DNA from: Paulinella micropora
Lineage: Eukaryota; Cercozoa; Imbricatea; Euglyphida; Paulinellidae
Length of the DNA: 55,000 nt
Direction of reading: 5' to 3'
Assembly (NCBI GenBank): GCA_019918135.1
Contig: WBZZ01003684.1
Location: 95,001 to 150,000, forward strand
Every line of letters begins with the position of its first letter. The first letter of the stretch is position 1. Of the stretch, positions 20,757 to 32,168 are shown one piece after another. Made by a program: the position numbers and the translations under genes. A model generated the notes under the pieces. It searched no databases. It saw only the letters and a program-made list of their open reading frames with translations, and was not told the origin of the DNA.

Positions 20757-22877
20757 TTATGAACTTTTCCCGTTCTCATCTAACTTTACTTTGTGAACCC
20801 ATGTCAATCTAACTATCTTACTAACTCCTGCCTTGCTTGCCTCCTTATGGGGTACCCATGTGTATGTGTTAAAGGATTGAAGAGCTTTTAGCTCTGTTTT
20901 CATACCCTCTAAAACATCTTTAGCTGTCAAACCTTCCTCTATGACATCTTTGGGTACTCTGATATCTACATACAAATAAAAATCACGAATCTCATCTGCC
21001 ACCATACGGTCATCGCATAAAAACATATTAGCGGGACTTTGTAACGGATATTCGGGATCTTTCACGGAGTATTTGAGGATTTCCGAATTCAACATCCGTT
21101 CTTCTTCGTCCTCAAACTTAACTATGTGGGTGGGCTGAGGTCTGTCTCTTACTACGAGTCTATCTCTGGGGTCACTCACTCTGCTGACTACCCCTACTCG
21201 TACTATGCTCTCCCATCCCTCACCGTACTTTTTCTTCGCCCATCCATCTCCCCATGCACGCGCGGGCACTCTTACTACCTTACCTATTAGCTCTTGAGCC
21301 TCTCTCTTTTCTCTCTTGGGCTCATTGCTAGGGGTAAATCTCTCTGCCTTGCGCTGCCTTTTACCGGGGATTATGTTACTCTCCGTTACTCTCTGACTCT
21401 GCTCCCACGTTAATCCCTTAGATGGTGGTGATTTTTCTTCGTATGCTCTTCTTTCATGTATTTTTAGTGGATCTGTTGGATCTTGTTCATTTGTATGCTC
21501 TTGTGGCTTGATCTTGTGCTCTGGGGGTAATTGTTGTGGATAATGTGGCTCTGGACTTGTGTGTAGGCGTGTATGTTTGTGATCCAATGTATTCTTCTCC
21601 ACATGCTCATTTTCATGCTCATTCTCATTCGCATCGATATCAACATTCTCTGTCTCCCCCTCAACTTCATCAAAGTGTGTTGTTGGATGGTCGTTGTTGA
21701 CGTTGTGCGGTGACTTAGGTGATTGAGGTGGTGATTGGGGTGGTGATTGGGGTGGTGACGCTTGTGGAGATGTGTGTGGTTGCTCGCTCTCATTCTCATT
21801 CTCCCCCTCAGAGTCATCATTATCCCACGACACTAGTTTAGGAGGATGAGCTTGTTTACCGATTTTGTGAATATTAAATCTCACATCTCTCACTCCGGAA
21901 ATTATTTTCTTACCATCCCATACGCGGTATAGTTCCCGAAATAGATCATATCCTACTAGCATCACCTTTTTCCCTCTGTACTCTCCCTTCCGCACTTTAG
22001 TCTTAGGTATATGTAACACACCCATACATCCTATTGGTTTTAAATGAAAGAGTGTTGGTTTTCTACCTAACAGCTGCTCATAAGGCGAAATTCCTTTGCG
22101 TTCCCCGTGAATTGCCGGTAGTATGTTGTGAATGGTTGTTGCTGCGTGTTCTAATTCTGCCCAGAATTGCGGTGGTAATTTAGCGTGATATCTCATTGCT
22201 CGTGCAGGCCCCGCCGTAATATCATTCACTTTTTCCGCAATAGGATTCCCGTCTTTATCGTTTGTCGCGGAGGTTTTCCAAATAAAGCGAATATTTTTCC
22301 ACCACTTAATGACTTCCTCCGGAATATGGAATTCTTGATCTGCGCAAATTTCCTTTACTTTGTTTCCTGTCTGTCTCTCATAAAAGGCTACAGCTTGTTT
22401 TAAGCAATCTACAAACTCATTCTTATGGGCTAAATAAAAGTCAAGAATGAACAGTGAGTAGTCGTCGGTGACCGAAAATTTATACCGTTTACCACCTATT
22501 GATCTAGTTGCCCACGGTCCTGATGTGTCTATGTGTAGAATTATACCTGGCTTTTGGGCTCTTTCTATTGTATTAACTGCAAAACGTGGCAAACGTTTAG
22601 ACTTTCCTATCATGCAAGATTCGCAAAATCTCACATCGCTCTCGTCACCAACTAACTTAATGTTCAAAATTTTTGCCAATAGGCGCATCTTTGTTAACCC
22701 ATAATGCCCACAGGCATAGTGAAAAAGCTTGATTCCTATCTTTCTAGGTTTGTCTGACTTTCTGGGGTAAGCTTCATATAATACTAGATCTACGTGTAAT
22801 TCTTTCTCTCTCTTATTTACTTCATGCTTACTTGTCTCGTTTTTGTTTTCATTTGTGGGGCTTCCCTCCCCTTCTAC
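20757..22877 (-). CDS. Integrase and RT N-terminus of copy A2
   Basis: The open frame runs from just after the gag-protease stop, with no required ATG. It holds the HHCC zinc site (LFHYACGHYGLTK, then FCESCMIGKSKRLP), the DDE core (HIDTSGPWAT; CADQEFHIPEE; IAEKVNDITAGPAR), the ISPYEQLLGRKP element and a long acidic Pro/His-rich linker. It ends in the start of RT (VRVPKDVIEEGLTAKDVLEG; LTWVHKVKLDENGK). It is read by a -1 change from gag-protease, or after loss of one G in the G5 run at about 22877-22881. It ends at a frame error 27 bp before the next RT segment. Confidence 0.88.
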   Translation of the reverse strand, partial: VEGEGSPTNENKNETSKHEVNKREKELHVDLVLYEAYPRKSDKPRKIGIKLFHYACGHYGLTKMRLLAKILNIKLVGDESDVRFCESCMIGKSKRLPRFAVNTIERAQKPGIILHIDTSGPWATRSIGGKRYKFSVTDDYSLFILDFYLAHKNEFVDCLKQAVAFYERQTGNKVKEICADQEFHIPEEVIKWWKNIRFIWKTSATNDKDGNPIAEKVNDITAGPARAMRYHAKLPPQFWAELEHAATTIHNILPAIHGERKGISPYEQLLGRKPTLFHLKPIGCMGVLHIPKTKVRKGEYRGKKVMLVGYDLFRELYRVWDGKKIISGVRDVRFNIHKIGKQAHPPKLVSWDNDDSEGENENESEQPHTSPQASPPQSPPQSPPQSPKSPHNVNNDHPTTHFDEVEGETENVDIDANENEHENEHVEKNTLDHKHTRLHTSPEPHYPQQLPPEHKIKPQEHTNEQDPTDPLKIHERRAYEEKSPPSKGLTWEQSQRVTESNIIPGKRQRKAERFTPSNEPKREKREAQELIGKVVRVPARAWGDGWAKKKYGEGWESIVRVGVVSRVSDPRDRLVVRDRPQPTHIVKFEDEEERMLNSEILKYSVKDPEYPLQSPANMFLCDDRMVADEIRDFYLYVDIRVPKDVIEEGLTAKDVLEGMKTELKALQSFNTYTWVPHKEASKAGVSKIVRLTWVHKVKLDENGKSS

Positions 22878-25873
22878 CCCCTTGTTGCGAAAGGATCATA
22901 TCTTTCGTTGACTTTCAATGGTTCATCATATTCGTCATCCCATCTATATATCATACTCTTAGTTAATCTTCCCCTTACTAATATGTCACTCTCGTTAATG
23001 TGGATGGGGTGTTTGAGTATTACTAACTGTCCGTTTTGGTGGATGACTGATCTGTTGTGTCTGTGGTCCATCTGTCCTGTAGAGACTATGCTAACTGGTA
23101 AGGTAGTGTCGAGTAACATCTTCTTTTCTACTGCTCTAGGCCTTCCTTTCCCATCTATCACAGTCAGCCTAGCTCTTCCTGACTTACTCAACTCCCTTTC
23201 TCCATTACCTGTCAGTAGTTCTACCGGGTCTATCTCATCGACATCCGTCAATCTGTCTTCTCTGCATGATATGTCTGTGCTTGCTCCACTATCCTGTACT
23301 GTCATGTCTCTCTTTTTCATCACTCTTTTTCTCACATGTATCAGTACATGCTCTGTCTCTCCTTCTGTCTCTGTCAATGTTTCTAGTTCACCCTCAGAGA
23401 CTCCTCTACCCTCACCTTGTCCCTCTTCTGTGAGTTGTGGAGGTGTAGTGATGGGACTCTGTCTGACTGCTCTCTCCAAGTACACTCCTTCTATTGCTCT
23501 TACTATGTCAGTCAAAAAGTCATCTCTCTCTAGCTCGCCACTCACGACACGCATCACTTCTCCATTCATTCCCCTCACGCACTCATTCATCAACGTTTTA
23601 GCTATTTCATTTATATCTTTGAAGGTTATGACGGGAGGGTTGATGGGTTGCGTGTTTGTTGTCTGTGTTGGTGGGAGTGCTGTGATTGGTCTAGAACTAG
23701 AGATTTGGAGTTGTTGTGAGGTGGGACCTATTTGGTTGCCAAACTTGTTGACAGAAGTGGGCCCAAGTCGTTGCTCTCCCTCATCCACTCCACTCTCTTC
23801 TCTCCCTTCTCTGCTCTGGCCGGTCCGCTGACTAGAAAATGGATTATGTTTGCGTGGTTGTTGCGGAATATTTTGCGAGACTTGTGGACTTGTGGAAATT
23901 TTGGTGTCACGTAAAGTTTCAAATTCCCCGAAAACGAGTCTTTGCGTAATTTTATGAGACTTTTCCAATGCCGCAGCTTTAAGACCTCGTTCGTCTGGGT
24001 AGTAAGGAGATTTGGGGGGACGCAACACGGGACTTACCGACAAATCCAACTCCGGGTAATCTGGGTCTTGTGTGGCGTGATATCCGCAGTACCTCGCATA
24101 AGATAATCGTTTCGCGTGATTTGCGTATATTCCTTTTCCTTTTGATTTTTCAACGGAAACATTACACGGTTTTTTGCGTCTGTTTATTCCGGCACATTTT
24201 GTGTCAGGCGTGACTCCGTAAGAACTCTCAAGCCTCAAAGGAGTTTCGTTAGGGTTAGGGGTGACTGGGGAACATCGTGGGGTGGCGGATACTAACCGCT
24301 CTTCCTTGCCTTCTCCCCGTAGTGAGGAGGGACCTCGTAGGGTGGCCGATACTAACCGCACTTCCCGTCCTTCTCCACTCTCACTATGTCTATTCCCTAC
24401 CCTAGGTGTAGTCTTTGTATCGTTCAAAAGGGCTTGGGGACTTGTAGATTTGTGATGAGGTGAGCTTGGTTGCTCGTCATCTCTTTCTCTTTCTTCCTCA
24501 TCATCATCGCTCTTATCATAAGTGTTCCCCATATGGATTAAAGCAACGTTTGTATCAGAGTCACTTTGTTCGTCTTCGTTTTTGTCGTTGCCGGTTGTTA
24601 CCAAAGTGAGTGCTTTCTTTTTCTTATGAAAGGGTTTCTTTTTGTTTTTGTAATTGTTCTTTTGTTCGTTCTTTTCTTGTTCCGTGCCTTTGTCTTCCGT
24701 TTGATTCCGTTTTAATTTTCCTTCTTTGCGGAACTTTTCCGAAATCACCGGACAATATCTCATGGTATGGCCTTTGGCATCACATCCGAAACACGTGACT
24801 TTGAGCGTCCAGTTTGGAGCTGTCTTTGGTCCCGGTTTATTGTCTCCCCTTTTCCCTTTATTATCCATCAGGACATTGGTCTCTTGCCGCTGCTTGCCAT
24901 CTCGAGATTTCTTGTTGTTGTCTTTGCGAATTTGAGTTTTTCTCTCACGGAAATTGTTACGTCTTTCTTTTTCTTCCCACATTAACCATCTTTCCTTAGA
25001 TGCTTCGCATAGTTCCGAGAAATTTGGTCTTAGTCTGGCCGGGAGATCATAGTGATCCACCTGAAATTTATCACCGAAAGCTGGATGGTAGCGCAATTTC
25101 TTAAATAGCTTTCTCTTTGCTTCCTCATCGGAAAATGGCGCCCCACGTAAACTTTCAAGCTGGATTTTCTTTGCGAGAAATTCATTTAGCCAGTCTACAT
25201 ACCTCTGACCTGCCCTTGGTCTCGTTCTCTCAAACTCTTCCTCTAACATGTACCTACCTGCTCCGGAAATGCCTCCCCATTGATCTCTTACTACTATCAA
25301 CTCTTCAATGTGTCCTTTCGTCTTCTGTGTTCGCAGGAAATTAGATACATTGTCTTTGGAAAAAGCCACAGACAGACATAACTGCCGCAAAGTTTTCATC
25401 CTTTCATAATATTTCTTCTCTTTGCGGATAGCTGTCTTTCTTCTTGTGTGTTGTTTCATACTTTGTCTTTTCTTTTTCCTTGCTTCTTTCTCTTTCCACT
25501 CTCTCTTTTGTTCTGCTGTCATTTTATCCCAACCTTCTGGCTGTTTGATATCTTCTTTCTTTGTCTGGGGTCTCTGTCTTTCTCTCTGAGAGGTGTCTGA
25601 CTCATCATCTTCCTCACTATCACTTATGGGTGTGTCGGGCTCTTCTAAGTCTTCTGCCGTCTTAGCCCTTGCTTCGTCGTAAGGAAAATCCCTTTTGGCT
25701 TTAGCTGGGTCGGCTAATGCCACAGATACCATCTCTGCCACGTGGACAGATATCCCCTGCATGTGCTTCTGAAACTTGCTTGACCAAGGCCAAAAGCTTT
25801 GGTCGTTGCCCTCGAATATGGGCACTTGACTCAATACGTGCTTTGGCACGCTTGCCTCCTTGACAAGGCTCAT
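22874..25873 (-). CDS. Gag-protease of copy A2
   Basis: A 999-residue frame starts at the ATG (25871-25873) inside the primer-binding site. The N-terminal ~330 residues are the Gag capsid-like region (ISGAGRYMLEEEFERTRPRA, NFSELCEASKER). A CCHC knuckle (CFGCDAKGHTMRYC) is at about residues 358-371, followed by Lys-rich and acidic low-complexity segments. The aspartic protease signature DSGAS (MTVQDSGASTDIS) is at about residue 860, and a post-protease region follows. The stop at 22874-22876 overlaps the integrase frame at AGGGGGTAG. Gag from A1 aligns over nearly the whole first 600 residues. Confidence 0.92.
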   Translation of the reverse strand: MSLVKEASVPKHVLSQVPIFEGNDQSFWPWSSKFQKHMQGISVHVAEMVSVALADPAKAKRDFPYDEARAKTAEDLEEPDTPISDSEEDDESDTSQRERQRPQTKKEDIKQPEGWDKMTAEQKREWKEKEARKKKRQSMKQHTRRKTAIRKEKKYYERMKTLRQLCLSVAFSKDNVSNFLRTQKTKGHIEELIVVRDQWGGISGAGRYMLEEEFERTRPRAGQRYVDWLNEFLAKKIQLESLRGAPFSDEEAKRKLFKKLRYHPAFGDKFQVDHYDLPARLRPNFSELCEASKERWLMWEEKERRNNFRERKTQIRKDNNKKSRDGKQRQETNVLMDNKGKRGDNKPGPKTAPNWTLKVTCFGCDAKGHTMRYCPVISEKFRKEGKLKRNQTEDKGTEQEKNEQKNNYKNKKKPFHKKKKALTLVTTGNDKNEDEQSDSDTNVALIHMGNTYDKSDDDEEERERDDEQPSSPHHKSTSPQALLNDTKTTPRVGNRHSESGEGREVRLVSATLRGPSSLRGEGKEERLVSATPRCSPVTPNPNETPLRLESSYGVTPDTKCAGINRRKKPCNVSVEKSKGKGIYANHAKRLSYARYCGYHATQDPDYPELDLSVSPVLRPPKSPYYPDERGLKAAALEKSHKITQRLVFGEFETLRDTKISTSPQVSQNIPQQPRKHNPFSSQRTGQSREGREESGVDEGEQRLGPTSVNKFGNQIGPTSQQLQISSSRPITALPPTQTTNTQPINPPVITFKDINEIAKTLMNECVRGMNGEVMRVVSGELERDDFLTDIVRAIEGVYLERAVRQSPITTPPQLTEEGQGEGRGVSEGELETLTETEGETEHVLIHVRKRVMKKRDMTVQDSGASTDISCREDRLTDVDEIDPVELLTGNGERELSKSGRARLTVIDGKGRPRAVEKKMLLDTTLPVSIVSTGQMDHRHNRSVIHQNGQLVILKHPIHINESDILVRGRLTKSMIYRWDDEYDEPLKVNERYDPFATRG

Positions 25874-25876
25874 AAC

Positions 25877-26187
25877 CAAAGTAATCTATCACTCAAACGC
25901 AGAGTTTAGGGAAGCTACCCCGCTAAGGGTAAAGAATAACCGAAGAAAAGACTTTTAATGACTTTGGGTCACACAAATTTATGATGTTATGACCTTTACA
26001 GAATGGTAATACTCATTTGATTCTAGGCATTCCAGACTATGATTCGCGAATACTCTAGAAAGTGTCCTTGTCAGTAATAAAGGTATTAATAACTGTCCGG
26101 CCTATGAACTTGCCTATGACTAAGACTATCCAAATTACCGGTAAATTGACTAGGTGGAGTAACGGGTATTAATAGTACATTACAACG
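25877..26187 (-). repeat. 5' LTR of copy A2
   Basis: Same family as the other A LTRs. Its outer flank is AACAC (26188-26192), and the primer-binding site GTTATGAGCCTTG (25864-25876, minus sense) adjoins its inner end. Confidence 0.92.
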
Positions 26188-26192
26188 AACAC

Positions 26193-29100
26193 TACCCAAC
26201 ACACAAGTCTCACCCTGTACTCAGATTAACAAAATTACTACGTAATAACAGCGAAAAATTTGTTAGGTCTGACCAGAAGAAACATTCAAGCCATATCAGA
26301 AATCCCATACTCTCCTGAATCGCCCCTGGCGATAGGCTTTCCGGATACATCAACAAAACATATCAGACAATCAAAGTCAAATATGATCCAAATACGTCAA
26401 CGTACCAATTGAATGGACAACAAACATTGCAGAACCTAACTTCGCTTCAAACGACAAACACAAAATGTACGACAAAGCATTAACAATTACCAGATGTATA
26501 TGCACGTAGTTACTGTCCACTTGCTTGACCTTAAGCCAAGCACCAAGCACCAGATAAAGTCGCAAGTTAATTACGTATAACATCACCGCACTGATGTAGC
26601 CCAACAGGTAAAAGAAAAACAATGACGCCATGCATAGGAATGTAAATATGATCACCCACAATAGGTATCTCCCCCTAACTCCGTATCCACTATGTTAAGG
26701 AAAGAAAATGATCTGAGCAATTCAAAATAAAAGTAATCAAGGGGAAATCGCCGTCCACAACGAATTTGACGCGTGACCCGCTCCGGAGAGAGACCCACCG
26801 TCCAGCTTTACAGGGAACTCCCCCTGCCCCGCCGCCCGGCTCCATGATTCAACGCTCATGATCACTTCCAAAACTTAGCGTCCAAAAAGCTCGCCACCGC
26901 GTCGCCATCATCTGCCCAGTGGCGCCTTTCCGCGTAGCGACATTAGATCAACAGCGAAGTTCCACCGCCCTCCCGCGCCTACCCGGCGCGACACACTGCT
27001 AAGTCATAACTACCAACTCCTGGCATATATCGGCCACCACTACCTACCAACATACGCCTTTGTCTCGGCCAACTGACCCAGAACATGCGGCCGACCGGCA
27101 ACACCAAAAACCATGGGCTCATCTGAAATCATGATGCCCTTCCCCTCTACTGACACTCCAAATGGAAATCATGATGCCCTTCCCCTGATGGAGGGAGAAG
27201 AAAGACGTCCGTCGCACTCCGACCATCACCAAGCAGAAAAAGGTTCCACATTCCTGGACGAATGGCCTCCCCCACCAAAACGACTGCAAAAGACTGCAAA
27301 TCTCCAACTGCACCATTGCAGAGACACTCAACAACTGTAAGCAAATTACGTCCAGAGCAGGGTCCACACCGAGCACCAAGTCAAATAACTTAAAGGACCA
27401 ACCACCAAAGATCGGGTCTAACTAGCGGCAACACCGTAACCCGCTCCCCCCGCGGCTCCACGCTGCCGCACAAAACCGATTCCACAGAACACAACTGCCG
27501 AAGTAGCACAACCGATCCAGTCAACCGGCCGAAGCCCGAAAGCCAAATGTCCGTGTCCTTCATCCCTCCCTCCTGAATGAGGGGAAACAACCGCCGCCGA
27601 AAGCGACTCCAACCAATTCACTGTGGCTCCTGCCACCAACAGCTCTGAACTAAACGTCGCAACAAGAACATCCACCATGGCCCCACAACCGGTGCCACCA
27701 CCGCCTGTTGAAAACGACCCAGACGGAAACCACCGCAGACGAACCAAAACAAAGAAGCGGTGTCCGGCGCTATCCTCCCCCACGCTCGCTGCGTAGCTCC
27801 CACGATTCTGTGGCTCACACCACAACATGTACAGCAGGTGCGACATGTGCCTCGCCTAAAACTGCAAACTGAAGAACGAACTCCATCGCCCGACAACAAA
27901 GACAAAGAACGAGTAGGAGGGGAGGCGGCCTGATTTGGGGTCTGTCACAAAGACAGACCCACCGTTGAACCGGGCCATCGTCGCCGCTGCTCCGCGCCGT
28001 AGCCACGCAGCCGACAATTCCACCGAAATAACCACTGAAGCGAATGAAACAGAAGTATTACAATCCGCCCACCGAAATGATCGATGGGCTCACTGCCCAC
28101 GCGCTAACCAAAAGTAAATTGTCCGCCAATCCAGTATGGCAAATATGTCCGAAAACAACAAGCGCGCCACAATAATAGCCCCGACCAGGAGCTGAAAGTC
28201 ACTATGTGCACAAATGATTCCGCAGGACCAGTCCAAACCACGCCGACGAGCGTGTACACTAATCAAAGGTCCACTCTCGGCCCTAGTCCAACCATCCGGG
28301 CCGAAACCAAAGCAATCACTGAAATAAACCAAACCTTCCTGGCATAGGCGAACTGCCCCGTAGAACGCAGTTGCCACTTGAGCGCCATTCCGAATCAAAA
28401 CGGGCGCTACTGCAGTCCATCCGGCGACTTGTGAAAACCCACCAGCTCTGTCGCTCCATCAATGTCTTACTTGCTAAGCAAAAGCTGTTCCTTGCCCCCC
28501 CCCCCCCTTGCTTGAAAAAGGGCAACCCAACCGCGCTCCCGCGCGACTGTCCCGAAACGAAAGGTTCATCCCGTGCCAACACCAACACGTTTCCGGGCAC
28601 TGAAACAATGCTGCGAACCCACCAAAAAGAAAATGGTTTGACACCCTTCTGAACCAACAAAGGACCGATTGTCCACCCCGGCTGACCTCAAACTGACCAG
28701 CAAACATGTCCACAGAAAACGAAAGTCGGACACCTACAAGCCCCAAGACTAGTACTGGGCTGTGTCCCCCAACCGATCAAACATAAACTGAGAGAAATGC
28801 CCCACTACGGGGCTGTGTCCCATTCCTACCCCAAAAGATCCAACGTCCGGTGTCTGTTCTTAACTAACTCCCTATGATACCTATCTGTTGGTACGGAGAG
28901 GGGCGATAGGGTACCAAACCTACCGCTCCTCCCCCACATGGCAAGCAACGAGTGAACTACACCAAGCTCAGGCCCGCTATCCTCAAAGCGAACCAGCCAA
29001 CAAAAGATGGGTAAGGGGAAAAGGAAGGGATGTGAAGGAGGAAAAGGAAACGAGGCCCCAACGCCTCACCAACCGACGGCAGACGTTGCTCCTGCCGACA

Positions 29101-31071
29101 CCAAGGTTGCTCCCCCCCTTCACGCGAAGCTCAGGTCCGACCCATGCGGTACCGACTCTCGCCAGACCATCAGAAGAAAGTGCTCGCACATCACAGTCAA
29201 AACAATCAATGAGTAAAGAAACAAAATTCCATGTCATCTTCCAACCCAAGGAGAAAGAGGGGAGGAAAGGAAAGAAAGACTGACGGCATTGGGGTCTGTC
29301 AGGAAAGACAGACCCACCGATGGTGCAGCGCCATGAGCTCACCAGCTCCTTGCCCAAACGCTGCCCACGCGCAGACCCAAAGCCGTAACCCAAAATGTCG
29401 AAGAAAACCAAACCGAAGACAAGTCTCAGTGACACACCAAAGCCGAGGAAGGGGAAAAAGTCTCAAAGTGAACTCCACAACGAGAAAGCATAGACAGCCG
29501 TAACAGCAAAGAATGTGCCATCAACTAATGTCAAAACCAAGAGACTCACGAGAGCATTACAGAATAAAAATTAGCTCACCATCCACCATGATGCCAAGTA
29601 TGTGTCTGTGTGTGTCAGTGTCTCAATGAACACTCCCCCTCAAACTGATAAGAGATATATAAAGGATGCACACAGAATGGGGCCGGGAGTAAAAAGAACA
29701 ACTCGCTGACACCACACACAAACGCTAGCCCACACACCGGGCAATCAAAGTCATAACAGCTGCATGAGCACCGCTCAACACATGAAAAATGTCCGCAACA
29801 TACGGCAATTTGGCTTATGTTTTTTTTCAGCCATGACGATTGAATGCCCCCATGTTGGTCTGTCTCTACTGGTGCTCCCTCTCTCTCTTTCTCTCATCAT
29901 CTCAAAATGATATGGAGTGGGCTCTGGGCTACCACATGTGCCCCTGGCCTCTTGACTAAAATCTCAACGCCCCTTCTCTTTACACACGCAATACACTAAC
30001 ATACCAGGTAACTAAAACGTGTGTATGGTTGGACCACAAATATAAGGTCTCTTGTACTTGTCCCTCGACTCTTACAATACTATAGAAAACAAAACATCGC
30101 CACCTAAAGAGCAACATAAACTAGCACGCAACTAGACAAGAAACAAGGGGAGAAATATGTCTGTCAAACCGCCCCACAAAGCGTGCAATAGAGTCAATAG
30201 GTGGGTGAGCAAAATATACGTGGAGAAGAGAAGCTGCGGCAAACAACTCCAGCCGGCCCTCACACTATTCTCCAATCGTCCTGCCTCAAAACTGACAAAA
30301 GAAAGTCCAATGTCAACCAGCACACCACCCCACCCCAAGTCTAGGAGCTCAAACTATGCTCCACACCAGTCTGAAAAGTATGCACAAACAAAAGTCAAAC
30401 ATATGTCCCAGTGCTAGCTTACACTGCTGCTGCACTTCACAACTATCCCCGTAAGGCAACCACCAACCATACTGCATACTGAACATAAAGGGTGAGTGAA
30501 AGAAGTAGCACTACCCCCCCCCCCCCTTCTAAAGGAAAAGTGTCTGGGTTCTCCATATCTAGCTCAACAGCCTCCGGTGCCTCCCCATCCCTAAAGGAAA
30601 AGTGTCCGGGTTCGCCATATCTAGCTCAACAGCCTCAGGTGCCTCCCCGTGTCAAAGTCTTCCAAACTCATGCTCTCGTCAGAGCAAACAAACTTGGGGG
30701 TAACTAAAGTTAATCCCTCCAACACATTACATGTGTGGAACATAATTCCCACACACCCTACTTCGCGATCTTGTAGGCTTGGCCCCCGTTTTCGGGCACT
30801 ACCCTGGTCGGTGTTACACAAACTAAAAGGGGTAGCTAGCCCCTACCCAACCATAGACCTTCAGCCCCCGAGACGGTACACTCAGTACAGGCTTCTCCAA
30901 AGATCTATGCCCTCTAGTCTAACCACGTACCGTGCCGAGTACTGATTCAACTAGAAGGTCTTCCACTAACTGCTACAGCACAGGGCAGGCAATTGTCCTG
31001 TGCGTGTCTTGTCCTGTTCTGTTCTTGTCTTGTCCCGTTCCTGTTCTTCAAACCAAGTCTCATATGTACCG
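26193..31071 (-). other. Internal region of element B, noncoding
   Basis: About 4.9 kb without a recognisable protein domain in any frame. Some minus-sense frames of 90-150 codons exist (for example 26377-26661, hydrophobic, and 27418-27846, Gly-rich) but show no family features. Structures seen: two copies of a hairpin GGGTCTGTC...GACAGACCC (27938-27960 and 29292-29315), each followed by ACCG; a 22-bp direct repeat at about 27125 and 27165; and a 62-bp tandem duplication (30530-30591 and 30592-30652). Base composition is more GC-rich than in the inserted virus. Confidence 0.6.
31067..31071. repeat. Left target-site duplication of the PLV (TACCG)
   Basis: TACCG here matches TACCG at 52585-52589. 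Because the TIR ends in a run of A/T, the duplication could be 4 or 5 bp. Polintons are usually reported with about 6-bp duplications. Confidence 0.7.
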
Positions 31072-31477
31072 AAAAAAACGGGAAAGAAAAGGGGGAGTGA
31101 TCCAAAGGCTCCCCCCCCCTTTTCGTTTTGAATTTTGCTATCGTTTGCCATTTTTTACAAAGTCAGTCATATAAAGAGATTTTATCATTTTACTCTATTT
31201 TTACACGGGTAGTATAGGGTGCCACTACAAGACACTTTTTCACGACACGCCCCCCGCCACCAGACACACCCACCAGCCAGCCCGGGCGGGATAAAGGCAA
31301 AAAGGAAATGAGCCCGTGACCAAAACACGAAAACCTACAGATTTTCTCCTTTGCCGAAAACACGATTTTTGACAAAGCGAAAAGAAGGCCAATTTCTCCA
31401 AAACAAAAAAAACAATTTCCTTCATCACTCATAAATCAAAAATTACCTTTTTCTTTTTGTTCCGTTTGGTTTCAATT
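31072..31477. repeat. Left terminal inverted repeat of the PLV
   Basis: The repeat starts AAAAAAACGGG and is the reverse complement of 52179-52585. It contains a C9 run where the partner has G10, plus one substitution near 31217. A ~80-codon open frame on the minus strand occurs in both TIR copies and probably reflects the duplicated sequence rather than a gene. Confidence 0.95.
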
Positions 31478-31487
31478 GATTAATTTC

Positions 31488-31522
31488 CATTTATAAAAAT
31501 AGTATTACATATATATATTAAG
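31488..31522 (+). promoter_or_regulatory. Putative PLV promoter block
   Basis: A ~35-nt block (CATTTATAAAAATA, then TATTACATATATATA) ends at the ATG at 31523. A nearly identical block precedes the gene at 32201 (32169-32200). The TATA-rich, start-proximal conservation suggests a shared promoter for the left-arm genes. Confidence 0.5.
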
Positions 31523-32157
31523 ATGACAAGCATTACTATCTACAAAATCTTTAATAACACAGATAAAGATGACAACGAATTTTACATAGGAAGCACACAA
31601 AACATATCACTAAGGTGGAATTGTCATAAACATAATTGTAAGATTGGAACTAATGGAAAGCTTTATAGCCATATGAGAGATAAGGGTGTTGAAAAATTCA
31701 AATATGAAGTTATACATACACAGACTATCTATGACAAAATGGAACGATACATTATTGAGCAAGATTTTGTGAACAAATTAAAACCTACATTAAATTCTAA
31801 TAATGTTATAGGATTTAAATCAACTCCTATTGAAAATGTAAAATGTATTATTCCAATAGATGATGATAGAAAGTATAACTCAACCACTGTTGAAAGAGTT
31901 ATTAAATATCAGAAAAAATACCACGAGACATACCAACCGCAATATTATGATGTCAACAAAAAGAAAATTCACGAAAGACAAAACGGATATTACTCAGTAA
32001 ACAAAAAGTTGTTAACTCAGAAAAAAATGAAAAGAACAAACAGATAAAAGAATCAAAGAAATATTTCTGCGACGTATGTGAGCTTGCTTGTGTTTCTCAA
32101 TCACATTTACAAAAGCATTTTCAAACACAGTATCATATTTCAAAAGCACCAAATTAA
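31523..32157 (+). CDS. GIY-YIG endonuclease with C-terminal zinc finger (frame broken)
   Basis: The first frame (31523-32047, 174 residues) starts with the GIY-YIG core: TIYKIFNN (GIY-equivalent), FYIGST (YIG), an Arg in ISLRWNCH and the catalytic-type Glu in RYIIEQDF. After a -1 change around the A5 run at about 31996-32005, the other frame runs on to 32157. It encodes a C2H2-like finger, FCDVCELACVSQSHLQKHF plus a later His. The companion gene at 37596-38105 has the same nuclease-plus-finger layout in one frame, so one base has probably been lost here. Expected role: a nicking or homing-type DNA endonuclease. Such genes are frequent extras in large DNA viruses and PLVs. Confidence 0.82.
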
Positions 32158-32168
32158 ATAATTATTTA

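Larger units (their letters stand above)
18642..26187 (-). mobile_element. Ty1/copia LTR retrotransposon, copy A2 (near-complete)
   Basis: LTRs 25877-26187 (5' in element sense) and 18642-18946 (3') are of the same family as copy A1 and are flanked by a perfect AACAC duplication (18637-18641 and 26188-26192). The order in minus sense is gag-protease, integrase, RT, RNase H. The polypurine tract is at 18947-18957. Unlike A1 it keeps the protease-integrase region. Three single-base frame problems remain: at gag/int (about 22875), within the RT N-terminus (about 20755) and in the RT palm (about 20390). Only the last is shared with A1. Confidence 0.94.

Noticed and set aside
22824..23831. 335-codon plus-strand frame antisense to copia A2 gag-protease
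   Set aside because: Long Ser/Leu-rich antisense frame caused by codon composition of the gag-protease gene. The minus frame carries the protease signature and aligns with A1.
27418..27846. 142-codon Gly-rich minus frame in element B
   Set aside because: No Gag or Pol motif, no conserved neighbours. GC-rich sequence produces several overlapping frames of this size in the same region.
28888..29283. 131-codon plus frame in element B
   Set aside because: Opposite to element sense, basic and low complexity, no recognisable domain.
31190..31432. An 80-codon open frame present in both PLV TIRs (also 52224-52466)
   Set aside because: Both copies exist only because the TIR is duplicated. The frame overlaps the integrase stop, has no recognisable features, and is GC-skewed low complexity at its end.
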